From the IMG/VR virus record IMGVR_UViG_3300027906_000022, positions 1 to 53,892 of that record: a stretch of DNA of 53,892 bases; one strand, 5' to 3'. The translations under genes and the position numbers were made by a program. The notes below the pieces were generated by a model. That model worked only from the letters and a program-made list of their open reading frames with translations, made no database searches and was not told where the DNA came from. Below, one piece after another: positions 19,201-28,422 of the stretch. The stretch's first letter is position 1; the number at the start of each line of letters is the position of its first letter. Source of the DNA: a virus.

Positions 19201-20267
19201 TCATAAGTAAGTTTTTCATCATCACTTATAAAATAACCATCTTGTTTAGGGATAAACATTGATTGAGTAAATGGTGCAAATATAGAATATTCACCATCAT
19301 CGAATTTAAATCTATAACTAAATCTTATAAATTTATCTTCTAAAAATTGAGGATCACCACCATAAGTAGCGTCTAAATAAGGGTTTGCTGTTCCATCTGG
19401 TAATGTTGTAGATGTAACATCATACATGGTAGTTTCTAATCCACCAAAAGTTAAAGCAATGTTGTTTGCTATAGTGTTAGATTTATTTGTATCAAAACTA
19501 GTAACGCTATTTATTTTTGTTACGATAGTTCCACTTTTAACACCTGTGCCTGATACACCTAGTCCTACTGCAACTACTCCCACAACATTATCTACTATAA
19601 TAGTCTTAGAATCACTAACAACACCATTAGTATCCGCCGTTATAACTGGTTGACCAGCTTGACTACTTACATTTAAAACTTCTATAGGTTGATAAGGATT
19701 ATATTTAGATACAGATATAGAATCTTCATCAGTATAATAAGTTGGTACTACATAAGCACTACCAAAGCTATTAGCTGCATCAACATTTATTTTTCTAGGT
19801 TGGTTTCTATTATCAGTCCAAAATAAAAGACCTTCAATAATATTAATCCCTATTATATGATTAGTTTGTGAGAAATTTAAAAAAGCACCTTCTACTAATA
19901 CAGCAAATTCACCACTCTGTTGGTTGTACCCCATGATATAGTTTTTTGCTGCAGGGTTATATATAATATTAGTTTCAGCTTGAGTGTCAAAATTATCTGT
20001 CCAAAAACTATATATAGTTGTGTTATTTTCATCTACAAATTCACCTATACATTTAATGTTAGCAGCACCTACAAGAGTAGAGAACTTTTGCCCGTTAAAT
20101 AATACTTCTGAGTTTCCTAAAACGTTTTCTAATGCCCCCACATCTGAACCTTCTGATCTACTGATCTGAACATTTTGCGCATCGCGATATTCTCCAGATG
20201 GTAACAGCCTGTCATCCAGGTCTTTGTTCATCTTGGACTTTATAAAAGCGTTTTTAACTTCAGCCAT
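16212..20267 (-). CDS. Large tail tubular/nozzle protein (gp12-like)
   Basis: 1351 aa. The N-terminus (AFIKSKMNKDLDDRLLPSGEYRDAQNVQ, then SEGSDVGALENVLGN) is a signature I recognise from large nozzle or muzzle proteins of marine and Bacteroidota podoviruses. The region about 1000-1100 has an Ig/cadherin-like character (TVTTDALPAIVTLTGKNGSAD, then YAVVARVTDAGGLTADC), suggesting an inserted adhesive domain. It lies directly after the gp11-like gene, matching T7 gp11-gp12. Probable role: terminal part of the short tail tube and contact with the host surface. Confidence 0.7.
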   Translation of the reverse strand: MAEVKNAFIKSKMNKDLDDRLLPSGEYRDAQNVQISRSEGSDVGALENVLGNSEVLFNGQKFSTLVGAANIKCIGEFVDENNTTIYSFWTDNFDTQAETNIIYNPAAKNYIMGYNQQSGEFAVLVEGAFLNFSQTNHIIGINIIEGLLFWTDNRNQPRKINVDAANSFGSAYVVPTYYTDEDSISVSKYNPYQPIEVLNVSSQAGQPVITADTNGVVSDSKTIIVDNVVGVVAVGLGVSGTGVKSGTIVTKINSVTSFDTNKSNTIANNIALTFGGLETTMYDVTSTTLPDGTANPYLDATYGGDPQFLEDKFIRFSYRFKFDDGEYSIFAPFTQSMFIPKQDGYFISDDEKLTYESTIVDFMENKVTKIDLLIPLPATRAVLQATTTSPIKITEIDILYKESDGQAIRVVDTIKVENAPPWNTSLTDDVYIYSYESTKPYKTLPEDELIRVYDRVPVRAKAQELISNRITYGNFQDKHTPPPSLDYQVGVSDKAANTLAYSSHAITEYPNHSLKQNRNYQVGIVLSDKFGRQSSTILSNSLASLTAGGFGADTVYSPYRCDPATGGCADTVAPAWPGESLKVLFNDTINSDSPAIVPKENGTPGLYNSDKTNANYNPLGWYSYKIVVKQQEQEYYNVYLPGVMKGNPDGTNTGGALSNIVLINDNINKVPRDLSEVGPQQKQFRSSVQLFGRVQNDAATGVVTTAGNEQFYPGRLSDTVSIIQDLRDLFDIDVTIVNTLDVWGFYTAKSNPLIGQVITTQAFGVIADASSPYDPIEYLAIYETEPEVSRLDIYWETSTTGLISDLNTAVATDTGGVWSTGGFVLNLEEDDALNTVVAGPFYGEDVIGTQIPSARIDTDPANGKWSVFDSKAIPENVTSKFTLVESAGSPYTYELKTAEKFYYGPDASTTGNYEFNFTYDISGDESTPPAQSGQLGNIPPTIDGTCPRNITVTTDALPAIVTLTGKNGSADTTRDTDNLTWSIVSQTQGGSPVSIFTMTTVANQGVITAATGAATYAVVARVTDAGGLTADCTLNITIGQPEVPGRFVQTSPPMNDGDGSRYYFSPSYTALDTTPTGPIAANVYGTSLVAPATTNSSLYCTTPGDTGDYTFIRDKQSAGLGISEGAFYVQFWGESSNTGLSGAIEVQATVEYRASSASPWTVAVDVDNSLIGVSTTSDYSGTYSGSYGAVGEGGMTNTSGTNKMTLGASLTSTSGVRRVFAFDLPGEYRITMGALEGTGCNWNNCASTKNINVSQGFIMGDYNYAGGVSTPQQYQYNVGGVTYYAKEHITKYVTQLYTDLNLTTKATFGGSVVKTFYRPSVNWEYTKDGSYTATFNALGARTTVSAPVLYP

Positions 20268-20273
20268 TTAATT

Positions 20274-21512
20274 TTAGTGTTTTATCCATTTAGATTTTCC
20301 TCTCATTACTTGAGATATTTCCTCAAGTTTAATATTAGATAATCTAATTTTAGCATTTCTAAGTTTACTACTTCTTTCTCTTTTTAATCTTTGTACAATA
20401 TATTCAGGTTGATTTATTCTCGATGCTATAACCGCGTGAGACATGTGAGCATATAAAGCTTCTTCTGCCATTTTAGGTATTCTACTATCTAACTCATAAG
20501 CTAAACCATCTGAAACATATTCAAAAATAATTAATTGTCCTACTAAATTACTTGAAAAAGCTATTTTACCTTCTCTTTCATTTAAATTAAACCAACCATT
20601 CATGTTAGCAGTTTTAGGATCCATACCGTATAGTTGCCCATAAGCCATATACCAGTAACCACCGTTACCCCAATCATAACCCCACCAATCTAATCCTTGA
20701 TTAAATTCACTACTGTTAAATTCTTGGTTTATTAAATTTGTATTCGCCTCTGCCCATCGTTCTTCTGTAATAGAAGGAGTTTGTATATTATCATCATCAC
20801 CTGCTTGTACAGGAACCCCTAAGTTATCTTGAGCTGGAATTTCATAAGGACTATCAGTAAGATTATTTGTAGGATATATAGGGTGTAAAACACCTAGTTG
20901 ATCTATCCAAGATACTTTTACATAGTTAACATAATCTTGTGGTAAAGCTAATCCTAAGCTTGGAGGGATTGTAAGCTCTTGAGATTTTATACTTTTTAAA
21001 GTATCATAACTAAATTCTTGTAAACCTCTTTTAGCATGAAAAATAAGATCAGTTCTTTTAACACTAGGAATAAGTTTTCCTGCACCTACATATGCTACTA
21101 TAAAATTATTTATAACATCATTTAAAGTAACATAAGCATAGCTTCCATAATTATTTTCAACAGTTGTACCGTAAGCATCTTTGTCACCGTAATTCCCACC
21201 AGTTAAGCTTGTTAATTGACATACTATAGTCATGTTTTGAGCTAGTGGAGCTCCTAATGTAATAGTATTACCCACTAATGTATATGCTGTTATATATTCA
21301 GTATATGTAAACCCGTCCGGACTAGTATAAAGTTTGAAGTTATTTAAACCATAATCATCACTAGTAGGATCATAGTTAGCTAATTTTAAATCAGTATCAA
21401 AAGTAAAAGTAAAAATACTTTGACCCGCTATATCTGTAACTACAAAGCCTTGAGCTCCTGCGTAATATTGTCTGTTAGTTTCGGTTATTAAACCGCCATC
21501 TGGAATAGCCAT
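20274..21512 (-). CDS. Tail tubular/ring protein (gp11-like)
   Basis: 412 aa. An N-terminal beta-rich domain (GGLITETNRQYYAGAQGF) is followed from about residue 130 by a helical segment TLNDVINNFIVAYVG, then DLIFHAKRGLQEFSYD, then LPQDYVNYVKVSW. That series is familiar from head-to-tail ring or tail-stabilisation proteins of Bacteroidota podoviruses. The N-terminal domain may be an insertion that carries a collar spike. The order adaptor - this - nozzle supports a T7 gp11 or P22 gp4-type role. Confidence 0.65.
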   Translation of the reverse strand: MAIPDGGLITETNRQYYAGAQGFVVTDIAGQSIFTFTFDTDLKLANYDPTSDDYGLNNFKLYTSPDGFTYTEYITAYTLVGNTITLGAPLAQNMTIVCQLTSLTGGNYGDKDAYGTTVENNYGSYAYVTLNDVINNFIVAYVGAGKLIPSVKRTDLIFHAKRGLQEFSYDTLKSIKSQELTIPPSLGLALPQDYVNYVKVSWIDQLGVLHPIYPTNNLTDSPYEIPAQDNLGVPVQAGDDDNIQTPSITEERWAEANTNLINQEFNSSEFNQGLDWWGYDWGNGGYWYMAYGQLYGMDPKTANMNGWFNLNEREGKIAFSSNLVGQLIIFEYVSDGLAYELDSRIPKMAEEALYAHMSHAVIASRINQPEYIVQRLKRERSSKLRNAKIRLSNIKLEEISQVMRGKSKWIKH

Positions 21513-21518
21513 ATTTTA

Positions 21519-22319
21519 TTAACTTTTTTGATTAACTTCTGTAGCTTGTTCTTCAGCTGCAGCTACTTGAATAAGTTGAGGGTCTTTTATAACAACACCA
21601 GCATATAGTAAGATTTTAACTATTAATGAAGTTTGTTCTGATTCAGATAATTCAAAATTTTGTGATATTGCTGAGTCATAAATGTATTGTTGTACCGGTC
21701 CTACGGAATATCCCCATATTACATTTCTAGGTTTTCTTACAAAATCTACAGTAACATCCCCATTAGTATTAATACCACTAGGACTAATATATAGTTTGTT
21801 ATTCTCATATAAATATGTAGGAAAAGTTTGTGTTGCTTGAGTTAATTTTGATCTTTCTGTTTCGTAGTAATCACTTCTTTGAAGTCTTTGTATTTCTACG
21901 GGAATACCTCTGGGTATATTATAAACCACTGGGCCTAATCTATAGAAAGATAATATTGAGGAAGGATATGGAGGTGTTGTAGGTTCTACACCTGTGTATA
22001 TAATCGTATTATTATAAGTATCAACAGCCGGTAAAACCCAAAAAGGATTGTTAGGTGTTGTTGTATTATCATATGTAGCATCTCCAAAAGTTTTAAATAT
22101 AGAAATTCTTTCATCTATATTTTCTATCCTATCAGAATAATCTACATCAGCTTGTGGCACACGTAATTGTTGATTTAAATCATCAAAGTATTGTTCGAAT
22201 ATATCTAATTGCACCTGAGTACCAATTTTGTTGAACTCATCTGGGGTTATATAACCTCGTTGTTCTTTATTAAGTATTGTTAATACTGTTTGATATACCG
22301 TGTTTACGTTTATTGCCAT
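21519..22319 (-). CDS. Head-to-tail adaptor/ring protein candidate
   Basis: 266 aa. It begins MAINVNTVYQTVLTILNKEQRGYITPDEFNKIGTQ, a helical opening seen in neck/ring proteins next to gp11-like proteins. It is followed by a beta-rich middle and a short helical end. It precedes the gp11-like gene with a 6-nt gap, consistent with sequential assembly of rings below the portal. No enzymatic motif. Role inferred from position and resemblance. Confidence 0.6.
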   Translation of the reverse strand: MAINVNTVYQTVLTILNKEQRGYITPDEFNKIGTQVQLDIFEQYFDDLNQQLRVPQADVDYSDRIENIDERISIFKTFGDATYDNTTTPNNPFWVLPAVDTYNNTIIYTGVEPTTPPYPSSILSFYRLGPVVYNIPRGIPVEIQRLQRSDYYETERSKLTQATQTFPTYLYENNKLYISPSGINTNGDVTVDFVRKPRNVIWGYSVGPVQQYIYDSAISQNFELSESEQTSLIVKILLYAGVVIKDPQLIQVAAAEEQATEVNQKS

Positions 22320-22345
22320 ATTTCTTTAATTTAGATCTATACATC

Positions 22346-22365
22346 AAGGCGACAAAAGCCGCCTT
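22346..22365 (-). terminator. Hairpin after the 275-aa gene
   Basis: On the minus strand AAGGCGGC-TTTT-GTCGCCTT forms an 8-bp stem (one G-U) with a TTTT loop, 17 nt after the stop codon at 22383. No T-run follows, so it may be a partial terminator or an mRNA 3'-end stabiliser. Its stem core AAGGCG is the same as in the hairpin upstream of the gene. Confidence 0.5.
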
Positions 22366-22382
22366 AATATATAATCACTTGT

Positions 22383-23210
22383 TTATAGATTTTTTTCTAT
22401 AGACCTATAAATCTCTACACCTTCATCAGTTTTTAAGAAACTGGCAAAAGCCGAATAAGGATTTTCGTCAAATGGAACGCTCATTAATTTTCTATCATTA
22501 GATCCCCAATGGAAGCTTCTTTGATCGTTAGAAAGTTTAACAATATTAGCTTCTACTGCTCTAATAGCAAAATTTCTTAATACTACGTTCTCATCATTAG
22601 CTAAAGCTAAAAACGTTTTTGGTTGTTTTTTAGCCATTAGCATTAAATCTCTTTTAATTTCTTTAGAACTCATTTCAGAAACTGAGCTACCTTTTTCAAC
22701 TCGTAAAATAGCTTCTCCATGATCCACATCCATCTGTCTTGCAGCATTTAATGCGTCAATTTCTAAATTAATATCGTGTAGTTCGTCTACCGCTATAGCT
22801 ACATCATCTTTTTCTTTGTATCTCCCGTCTTTCATAGGGTGATATAAAGATAATAATTTTTGTAAATTTTGTTGTTCTTTAGGTACCATTAAACTTCCAT
22901 CTCTAAAAGTTATATGACCTAAAGTAACTTCACCTTTTTGTTCGTCTACAAATGGTGAGTTTTGATTAGTAGCATATCTTAATTCTCTTTGTTCCCCGGT
23001 TTTATCATCAAACCAAAGTAAAGGATGCTTTTTTGTATGCTTACTAGGAATTGTTAGTGTTAAAGGATGGTGAGCACCGGCTACCCAATACACTCTATCT
23101 TTTATTACCCAAATATCTCTGGGATGTTTTTTTTCTTCTTTCACAATCACTGGAGTTTCCACAACGGGTATCTCTACAGTAGACTGTATTTTTTTAGCTT
23201 TTTTTGCCAT
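22383..23210 (-). CDS. Conserved protein after the capsid gene
   Basis: 275 aa. A short Lys-rich, probably disordered N-terminus (AKKAKKIQST...) precedes a beta-rich domain (DIWVIKDRVYWVAG, PLTLTIPSKHT, GEQRELRYATNQNSPF) and a helical C-terminal half. No catalytic motif is seen. It sits between the major capsid and neck genes and is isolated from both by hairpins, so it is probably dosed separately. A head-completion or head-associated role is plausible. I do not recognise the family with confidence. Confidence 0.6.
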   Translation of the reverse strand: MAKKAKKIQSTVEIPVVETPVIVKEEKKHPRDIWVIKDRVYWVAGAHHPLTLTIPSKHTKKHPLLWFDDKTGEQRELRYATNQNSPFVDEQKGEVTLGHITFRDGSLMVPKEQQNLQKLLSLYHPMKDGRYKEKDDVAIAVDELHDINLEIDALNAARQMDVDHGEAILRVEKGSSVSEMSSKEIKRDLMLMAKKQPKTFLALANDENVVLRNFAIRAVEANIVKLSNDQRSFHWGSNDRKLMSVPFDENPYSAFASFLKTDEGVEIYRSIEKNL

Positions 23211-23247
23211 GATATAATATAATTTAATAGTTTTAAAAAAATAAAGG

Positions 23248-23270
23248 TAAGGCGCCGTTAAGACGCCTTA
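23248..23270 (-). terminator. Rho-independent terminator after the major capsid gene
   Basis: Minus strand: TAAGGCGTC-TTAAC-GGCGCCTTA, a 9-bp stem with one G-U and a 5-nt loop, then ACCTTTATTTTTTT. It lies 17 nt past the capsid stop. Stem plus T-run is a textbook intrinsic terminator, probably leaky, which would give high capsid mRNA relative to downstream genes. Confidence 0.8.
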
Positions 23271-23286
23271 TCTTTATATAAAGTGA

Positions 23287-24735
23287 TTAAACTCCTTTGA
23301 ATAATACAAAGTTGTTAGCAGCTTGAGTTACTAAACATCTTTCAGATAGGAAGTTAACTTCCATAGCATCAAGATCTGAAGTAAATGCTCCACCAACAGA
23401 ACCAGTTAACCATGATTTCATACGTCTGTCATCAGCTTGTGATGCTCTATATCTAACGTGTAAAAATGGTCTTCTAATATTTGTACCAAGAATTTGATCG
23501 TAAACAGTAGATGTACCAGCTGGAATTAAAACTCCTTCAATAGAAGCAGGTCCTACTTGTGCACCCCTTGTAGAAGCGTCATTTAAGTATTTCCAGTCAG
23601 TTTTGTAGAAGTCATAAGAACCTCTTCTGAAACCGCTGAACCCAAGGTTCAATGCCATTTCTTCTGAGTTTTCAAATAATCCAAAAGCAGTTCCACCAGC
23701 AGAACCAGCAGAAATAGAAGCAAGCATGTCATCAAAATCTAATGAAACTTCTCTGTTTAAGAAAAGCATGTTTTCTTCAATAGCTCCCTGCGTGTCTAGG
23801 TTTTTAAGAATATCATCAAAATCTCCTATACCAGCAGCAGCACTGAATCCAACTTCAACATTACCTCTAGCCGAGATAGCTGCAAATAAACCTTCAGTAC
23901 CACCCGGTTGTAATGCTGGGACAAAAGCTGCTGCGTTAGCACCAACTAGTTCACCTTCAACACACATCATTTCTAAGTAGTCTTCAAATCTAAGTCTTGT
24001 TTCAGACTCAGCTTTCAAGTACCATAAATAACCGTTTGTACCATCTTCAGTAGCAACTTCAACCCACCCAATTTGAGCAGTATCAGAACCGTTTACTACA
24101 TATTTATTTCTAATAATAACTGGTTTGTTTTGGAACTGCGTAAATGCAGGATCAATACTAACATAACCATTGTTACCAGTGGCATAGTTAGGAGTTGTAG
24201 ATCCTTTTGCATATTCAGAACCATAAACAAATATCTTTTTACCAGCACCATCAACAAGACCTGCAGCGGCCATATTAAGAACGCCATAAGTAGTGATAGT
24301 AATAGTTCTCCCAGCAGCACCAGCTGCGTTAGGATCAGATGCAGTAACTAAACCTTTACATTCATTACCAAACGCGTCCATAACAACGATTGTTTGGTTT
24401 GCAGAGATAACATTAGTAACTCCAGCTGTAGCAGGAATTATAAGGGTACCAGCTCCAGAAGCAGAGGTACAGTTGTCATAAGATATATGCAATCTGTTTT
24501 GTTCAGACCAGATAACCTGATCAGATGTCATAGGAAGCTCAGCTCCTACCATTCTAAGAAATCCAGATAAAGTTCTGTTACCATATCTTTCGACTTCTTG
24601 TTCATAAAGCTCAGGTAAATATTGCTGAGCAAAGTTTCCACCAGCACCACCATCAAATTGAAGATAGTTGCTTGCTAGTGTTTGTTGTATCGGCGACGGA
24701 ATAATCGAGCCGAATTGTGGTGATAAAAATCCCAT
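23287..24735 (-). CDS. Major capsid protein
   Basis: 482 aa. The N-terminal arm starts GFLSPQFGSIIPSP, then YLPELYEQEVERYGNRTLSGFLRMVGAELPMTSDQVIWSEQ, which I recognise as typical of HK97-fold capsid proteins of marine and Bacteroidota podoviruses. It lies directly after a scaffold-like gene, in the order terminase, portal, scaffold, capsid. It is followed by a strong terminator. Codons here are noticeably less AT-rich than in neighbours, fitting high expression. It forms the icosahedral shell. Confidence 0.85.
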   Translation of the reverse strand: MGFLSPQFGSIIPSPIQQTLASNYLQFDGGAGGNFAQQYLPELYEQEVERYGNRTLSGFLRMVGAELPMTSDQVIWSEQNRLHISYDNCTSASGAGTLIIPATAGVTNVISANQTIVVMDAFGNECKGLVTASDPNAAGAAGRTITITTYGVLNMAAAGLVDGAGKKIFVYGSEYAKGSTTPNYATGNNGYVSIDPAFTQFQNKPVIIRNKYVVNGSDTAQIGWVEVATEDGTNGYLWYLKAESETRLRFEDYLEMMCVEGELVGANAAAFVPALQPGGTEGLFAAISARGNVEVGFSAAAGIGDFDDILKNLDTQGAIEENMLFLNREVSLDFDDMLASISAGSAGGTAFGLFENSEEMALNLGFSGFRRGSYDFYKTDWKYLNDASTRGAQVGPASIEGVLIPAGTSTVYDQILGTNIRRPFLHVRYRASQADDRRMKSWLTGSVGGAFTSDLDAMEVNFLSERCLVTQAANNFVLFKGV

Positions 24736-24753
24736 AATAATTATAAATTTTAA

Positions 24754-25989
24754 TTAGTTAAATCGTTTTGTTTTAATTTTAAGTTTTGAGGAATCTAATC
24801 CACTAATTGATTTTACTTTTAATCCATTTATGAAGACATTTCCGTCGGCAACTTGCCTTGGCTTTTCATTTGTGATATTTTTAGAACTATCAACGACACC
24901 TTTGACGCCGTCAGCTTTTCCTTGTTCGTAAAAATGATTAGCGAGTTTATCCGCATTCATAGCAGCATACAGTGATTTATGATAACCTGCTGGATCAGTA
25001 ACAACTCCTTGATCGTTAGTATATTTATTTATAAATTTACTAATATCAACTTGTGTTTCACCAGTTTGTTTAGGATTTGAAATTTTATATCTAAACTTTT
25101 TTTGCCCTAACTCAAAATCAAACCCTTGAAATTCAGCATTAAACAATTGATTAGTTTTATTTTTAAAATCCTGATGGTTATTTTCCATCACTTCCTGTTG
25201 CTCATTGTATCGGTTGAAAAAATCCGTAGCTTTTTGTTGATCTTGAGATACACCAGGTCTCAACTTGATTTCCTGATAGTATTTATCTTTAAGATTCTCT
25301 AATTCTGTACGAGCTTTTGCAACTTCTTCTTTGAAAGCTAGTTTTTTCTTTTTAACATCTCTAGCTTCATCCACCTCTTCATCATAGTTAAAATTATCTT
25401 CTAATAAGAAGGCAATTTCTTCACTATTTAAATGAGGTTTAGTTTGTTTATAGTATTCATTTAATAAAGTAACATCATCGGTTTTTGTATAATCATGATT
25501 TAATCTTACATAATCTTCTACAGTTCCCCCTGTTTGTTCCATAAATGAAACTAAATTTTCTATATTTTCAGGTAATGGTTTACCTGTTTTTACAGTTTCT
25601 TTAACAGCATCTTCAACTTTATCAGTTAATTCCTCTGTTTTTTCTTCTATGATTTCTTCGATTTCAACGATAGAATCCTCTTGCTTGGATTCTTGTACTT
25701 CCACACTTTCGCTGGACCGTACTTGTCCGTCCACGCTTTTGCTATCTCCGGGTGATTCGCCCACAGATACCTCTCCTGTTTCTTGCTCTGAAATGGCATC
25801 GTCTTTTGATATTGTAACCTTAGTAACTTCAGGGACTATTTCCCCTGTAGCTTCAGGTTTGGTTAAATCTAGTTTTGTAACTTCTTTGTTACTTGCGTGA
25901 CCTAAGTTTTTAGGCGTTTTTTTCTTTGACTTTATTTTAAAGTCACCTTCCTGTTTTACAGGTTCAGTTGTTTTTGTTTCTTCTGACAT
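24754..25989 (-). CDS. Scaffolding protein candidate
   Basis: 411 aa, very acidic and Lys/Glu/Thr-rich. Residues 1-125 are low-complexity and probably disordered. Residues 180-280 are charged helix or coiled coil, and the C-terminus is short and basic (KLKIKTKRFN). Disordered acidic N-terminus, coiled coil and basic capsid-binding tail is the classic scaffold layout, and it lies directly before the capsid gene. No protease is fused. Function inferred from position and composition. Confidence 0.7.
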   Translation of the reverse strand: MSEETKTTEPVKQEGDFKIKSKKKTPKNLGHASNKEVTKLDLTKPEATGEIVPEVTKVTISKDDAISEQETGEVSVGESPGDSKSVDGQVRSSESVEVQESKQEDSIVEIEEIIEEKTEELTDKVEDAVKETVKTGKPLPENIENLVSFMEQTGGTVEDYVRLNHDYTKTDDVTLLNEYYKQTKPHLNSEEIAFLLEDNFNYDEEVDEARDVKKKKLAFKEEVAKARTELENLKDKYYQEIKLRPGVSQDQQKATDFFNRYNEQQEVMENNHQDFKNKTNQLFNAEFQGFDFELGQKKFRYKISNPKQTGETQVDISKFINKYTNDQGVVTDPAGYHKSLYAAMNADKLANHFYEQGKADGVKGVVDSSKNITNEKPRQVADGNVFINGLKVKSISGLDSSKLKIKTKRFN

Positions 25990-26013
25990 AATATAATATT
26001 ATAAAATTAGTAA

Positions 26014-28422
26014 TTATTGAGGGCTAAAAGCTTCTAATCCAAAATCCCCTATGCTATCATTGCTTGACTCGAAATTAATTGGTGCTCCATCATTTTGTCT
26101 TTGTTGGATCATTTCACTTTGTTGTGAACCTTCCATTTTAATTCTTTTGTCTTTTCTATCTTCTATTTCTGTTTCTTTTAATGATTCCGTTTGTCTTTCG
26201 GCTCTAGCTAATTGAACATTATAGTTAAATTCTTCGGCCATTAACATACGTTTTATTTCAGCTTCAGTTTGCATTCTTTGTATTTCAAACTGTGATTTAG
26301 CTTGTTCTATATTAACTTTTTGTTCAGTTAATACTTGTTGTTTTTGCACTTCCGCCATAGCTGTTTTTTCTGCTAATTGAGCATTTGCTTGTGCTTGTGC
26401 TTGTATATTTGCTTCTTGTATTCTTTGATCTTTTTCTTGCTTAATTCTACGTCTTTGCTTAAGCATTTGATTAGCTAGTTTAAGATTTTTTATTTGTCTT
26501 AAGTCTATAGCGTCTTCAAGTTCAATTCCTCCTGCTTGTAAAGCTACTTGTATGTTTTGTTCTAATTGTGCTTTTTCTTCATCATCTGGTTCTAACTCTA
26601 AGAATATACCAAAATCATGTAAAGATAAATTTTTTACTTCATCTAATGTATGAGTATTATATACTGATATACTTTGCATTAAAGACTGAGCAGTTAAAGG
26701 ATTGTTTAATACATCTGTTAATTTTTTAGAAATATTTTCACATAACCTTAAGCTCATAAATAAACTAGCATTATTAATATGTTTAGTAGCAATGTTTGAT
26801 TGTTGAGCTGCAATTTTTTGTAATCCAACTAGTGTATCTCTATCTGGTAAACTACCATCTCTTGCTTCGTTAAGACCGGTTACATCCCTAATCATCTGTA
26901 GATAATAATTATAAGTAGATATTAAAGCACTTATTTTTGCTTGACCAGCTGATGAAGATAATTCTTGAACTGGTACTTTACCTCTATTTAATTCACCATC
27001 TTGAGTTAATGACCTACCTACAACAGAACCAGTTTGAAAATACATGTTCAATGCTTCTGCTGGATTATAATTTGTTCCATTACCTAAGTCGACTTCAGCT
27101 AATCCGTCCATGTCTAAAAAGACACCGTCAGGAACCATTCTAGATAATACTTGTTGTAGTTTTAAATGAGTTAATTGAATCATGTCCGCAAAACCCATTG
27201 TTTTAGTAACTAAAGATTCTATTCTACCTTTGTACATTCTTGGTGCACAAATAGCATAATTCATTTCAACCTTGGTAGTGTCAGCCATAGGTCTTGTCAT
27301 ATTTTCTGCCAACTCCCATTTTAATAACACGTCTGTTCCTAACACTTTAGCTCCTTCAAACAATATCTCTATACTTCTACTTATTTTAGAAAAAGATTCT
27401 GATTCTGGAGGATTAAAGGTATCCATTTTTTCTAATACTTTTTCTAAACCAGTATCAGTTTGTTTTAATTTAAAAACTTGATCTGCATAAGATTTATATT
27501 CAAAAAATAAAACTTGTACTGTATTTTCATCATATGCACCCCATCCATAAATATAATTATTATTACTATTATATTTTTGTAATTTTTCTAATTCTTCATT
27601 AGAAATATTAGGAAAATGTTTTTTAACTTGAGGAATAGTCATCGCCCTTACTTCACCTACATAATATAAATCCTCAAAATTAGGATCTTCTGTATACGAA
27701 TAAACCATATAAGCTGGATCTACATAATCTAATGTTATACCATTTGATGGATTAAAATTAGTTTTAGCGGCTGCTATACCTAAAGTAACTAAATCTAAAT
27801 TTATTCTACGTTTTAATAATTCAAATTTATTTTGCGCTAATACTTGACTAATCGCCTCTTCTTCTGCTATTTCTATGGATTGTTTATAAGATAATTGCAA
27901 ATGCAATTCCATTTCTTCAATACTTTTTGGTAAATCGTTTCTTGGAATTTTAGTGTTTGATATATCTACACCTGTACTAGCTTTTACTTGCTCTTGTATT
28001 TCCCACGCATACATATCCTTAGCTAAACCTTCTGCGTATTTTGTTCTTTTTTTAATTGACTCTGGATCTTGAGCGTATGCTTTTATATCATAATCTTTAG
28101 CTGATATACCATTTGTTAATATATCTACAAATTTAGATAAGATTGGGACAGGTTTCCAATCTAAATTTAAATAAGACAAATCACCATTAATAGATAATTC
28201 ATCTTTATATTTTTGTACAGGTTGTTCTCCTCTAGCATATAATCTTCTTGTATGAAAATTATTAAATGTAGTTAAATACCTATTACCATTAGTTCTTCCC
28301 TGCGCGAACCATTCTGATTGTATAGCATTAGCAACTTGCTTTCCATACTCCCAAGACATCTTTTCCTGCATAGGTACTACCTGAGCTGGAAACGCGCTAT
28401 TACTATTATAGTTTATCTTCAT
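26014..28422 (-). CDS. Portal protein
   Basis: 802 aa, between large terminase and scaffold. The central region has portal-like wing/stem/clip content (LVTLGIAAAKTNFNPSNGITLDYVDPAYMVYSYTE; MIQLTHLKLQQVLSRM). Residues about 640-770 form a long Gln/Glu/Ala/Lys-rich helix, as in the C-terminal barrel of large portals of podoviruses. It starts one base from the terminase stop. It would form the dodecameric DNA channel at one vertex. Confidence 0.8.
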   Translation of the reverse strand: MKINYNSNSAFPAQVVPMQEKMSWEYGKQVANAIQSEWFAQGRTNGNRYLTTFNNFHTRRLYARGEQPVQKYKDELSINGDLSYLNLDWKPVPILSKFVDILTNGISAKDYDIKAYAQDPESIKKRTKYAEGLAKDMYAWEIQEQVKASTGVDISNTKIPRNDLPKSIEEMELHLQLSYKQSIEIAEEEAISQVLAQNKFELLKRRINLDLVTLGIAAAKTNFNPSNGITLDYVDPAYMVYSYTEDPNFEDLYYVGEVRAMTIPQVKKHFPNISNEELEKLQKYNSNNNYIYGWGAYDENTVQVLFFEYKSYADQVFKLKQTDTGLEKVLEKMDTFNPPESESFSKISRSIEILFEGAKVLGTDVLLKWELAENMTRPMADTTKVEMNYAICAPRMYKGRIESLVTKTMGFADMIQLTHLKLQQVLSRMVPDGVFLDMDGLAEVDLGNGTNYNPAEALNMYFQTGSVVGRSLTQDGELNRGKVPVQELSSSAGQAKISALISTYNYYLQMIRDVTGLNEARDGSLPDRDTLVGLQKIAAQQSNIATKHINNASLFMSLRLCENISKKLTDVLNNPLTAQSLMQSISVYNTHTLDEVKNLSLHDFGIFLELEPDDEEKAQLEQNIQVALQAGGIELEDAIDLRQIKNLKLANQMLKQRRRIKQEKDQRIQEANIQAQAQANAQLAEKTAMAEVQKQQVLTEQKVNIEQAKSQFEIQRMQTEAEIKRMLMAEEFNYNVQLARAERQTESLKETEIEDRKDKRIKMEGSQQSEMIQQRQNDGAPINFESSNDSIGDFGLEAFSPQ

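Noticed and set aside
24073-24351. Overlapping frames within the capsid gene on both strands
   Set aside because: They mirror the less AT-rich capsid codons; no start context or family.
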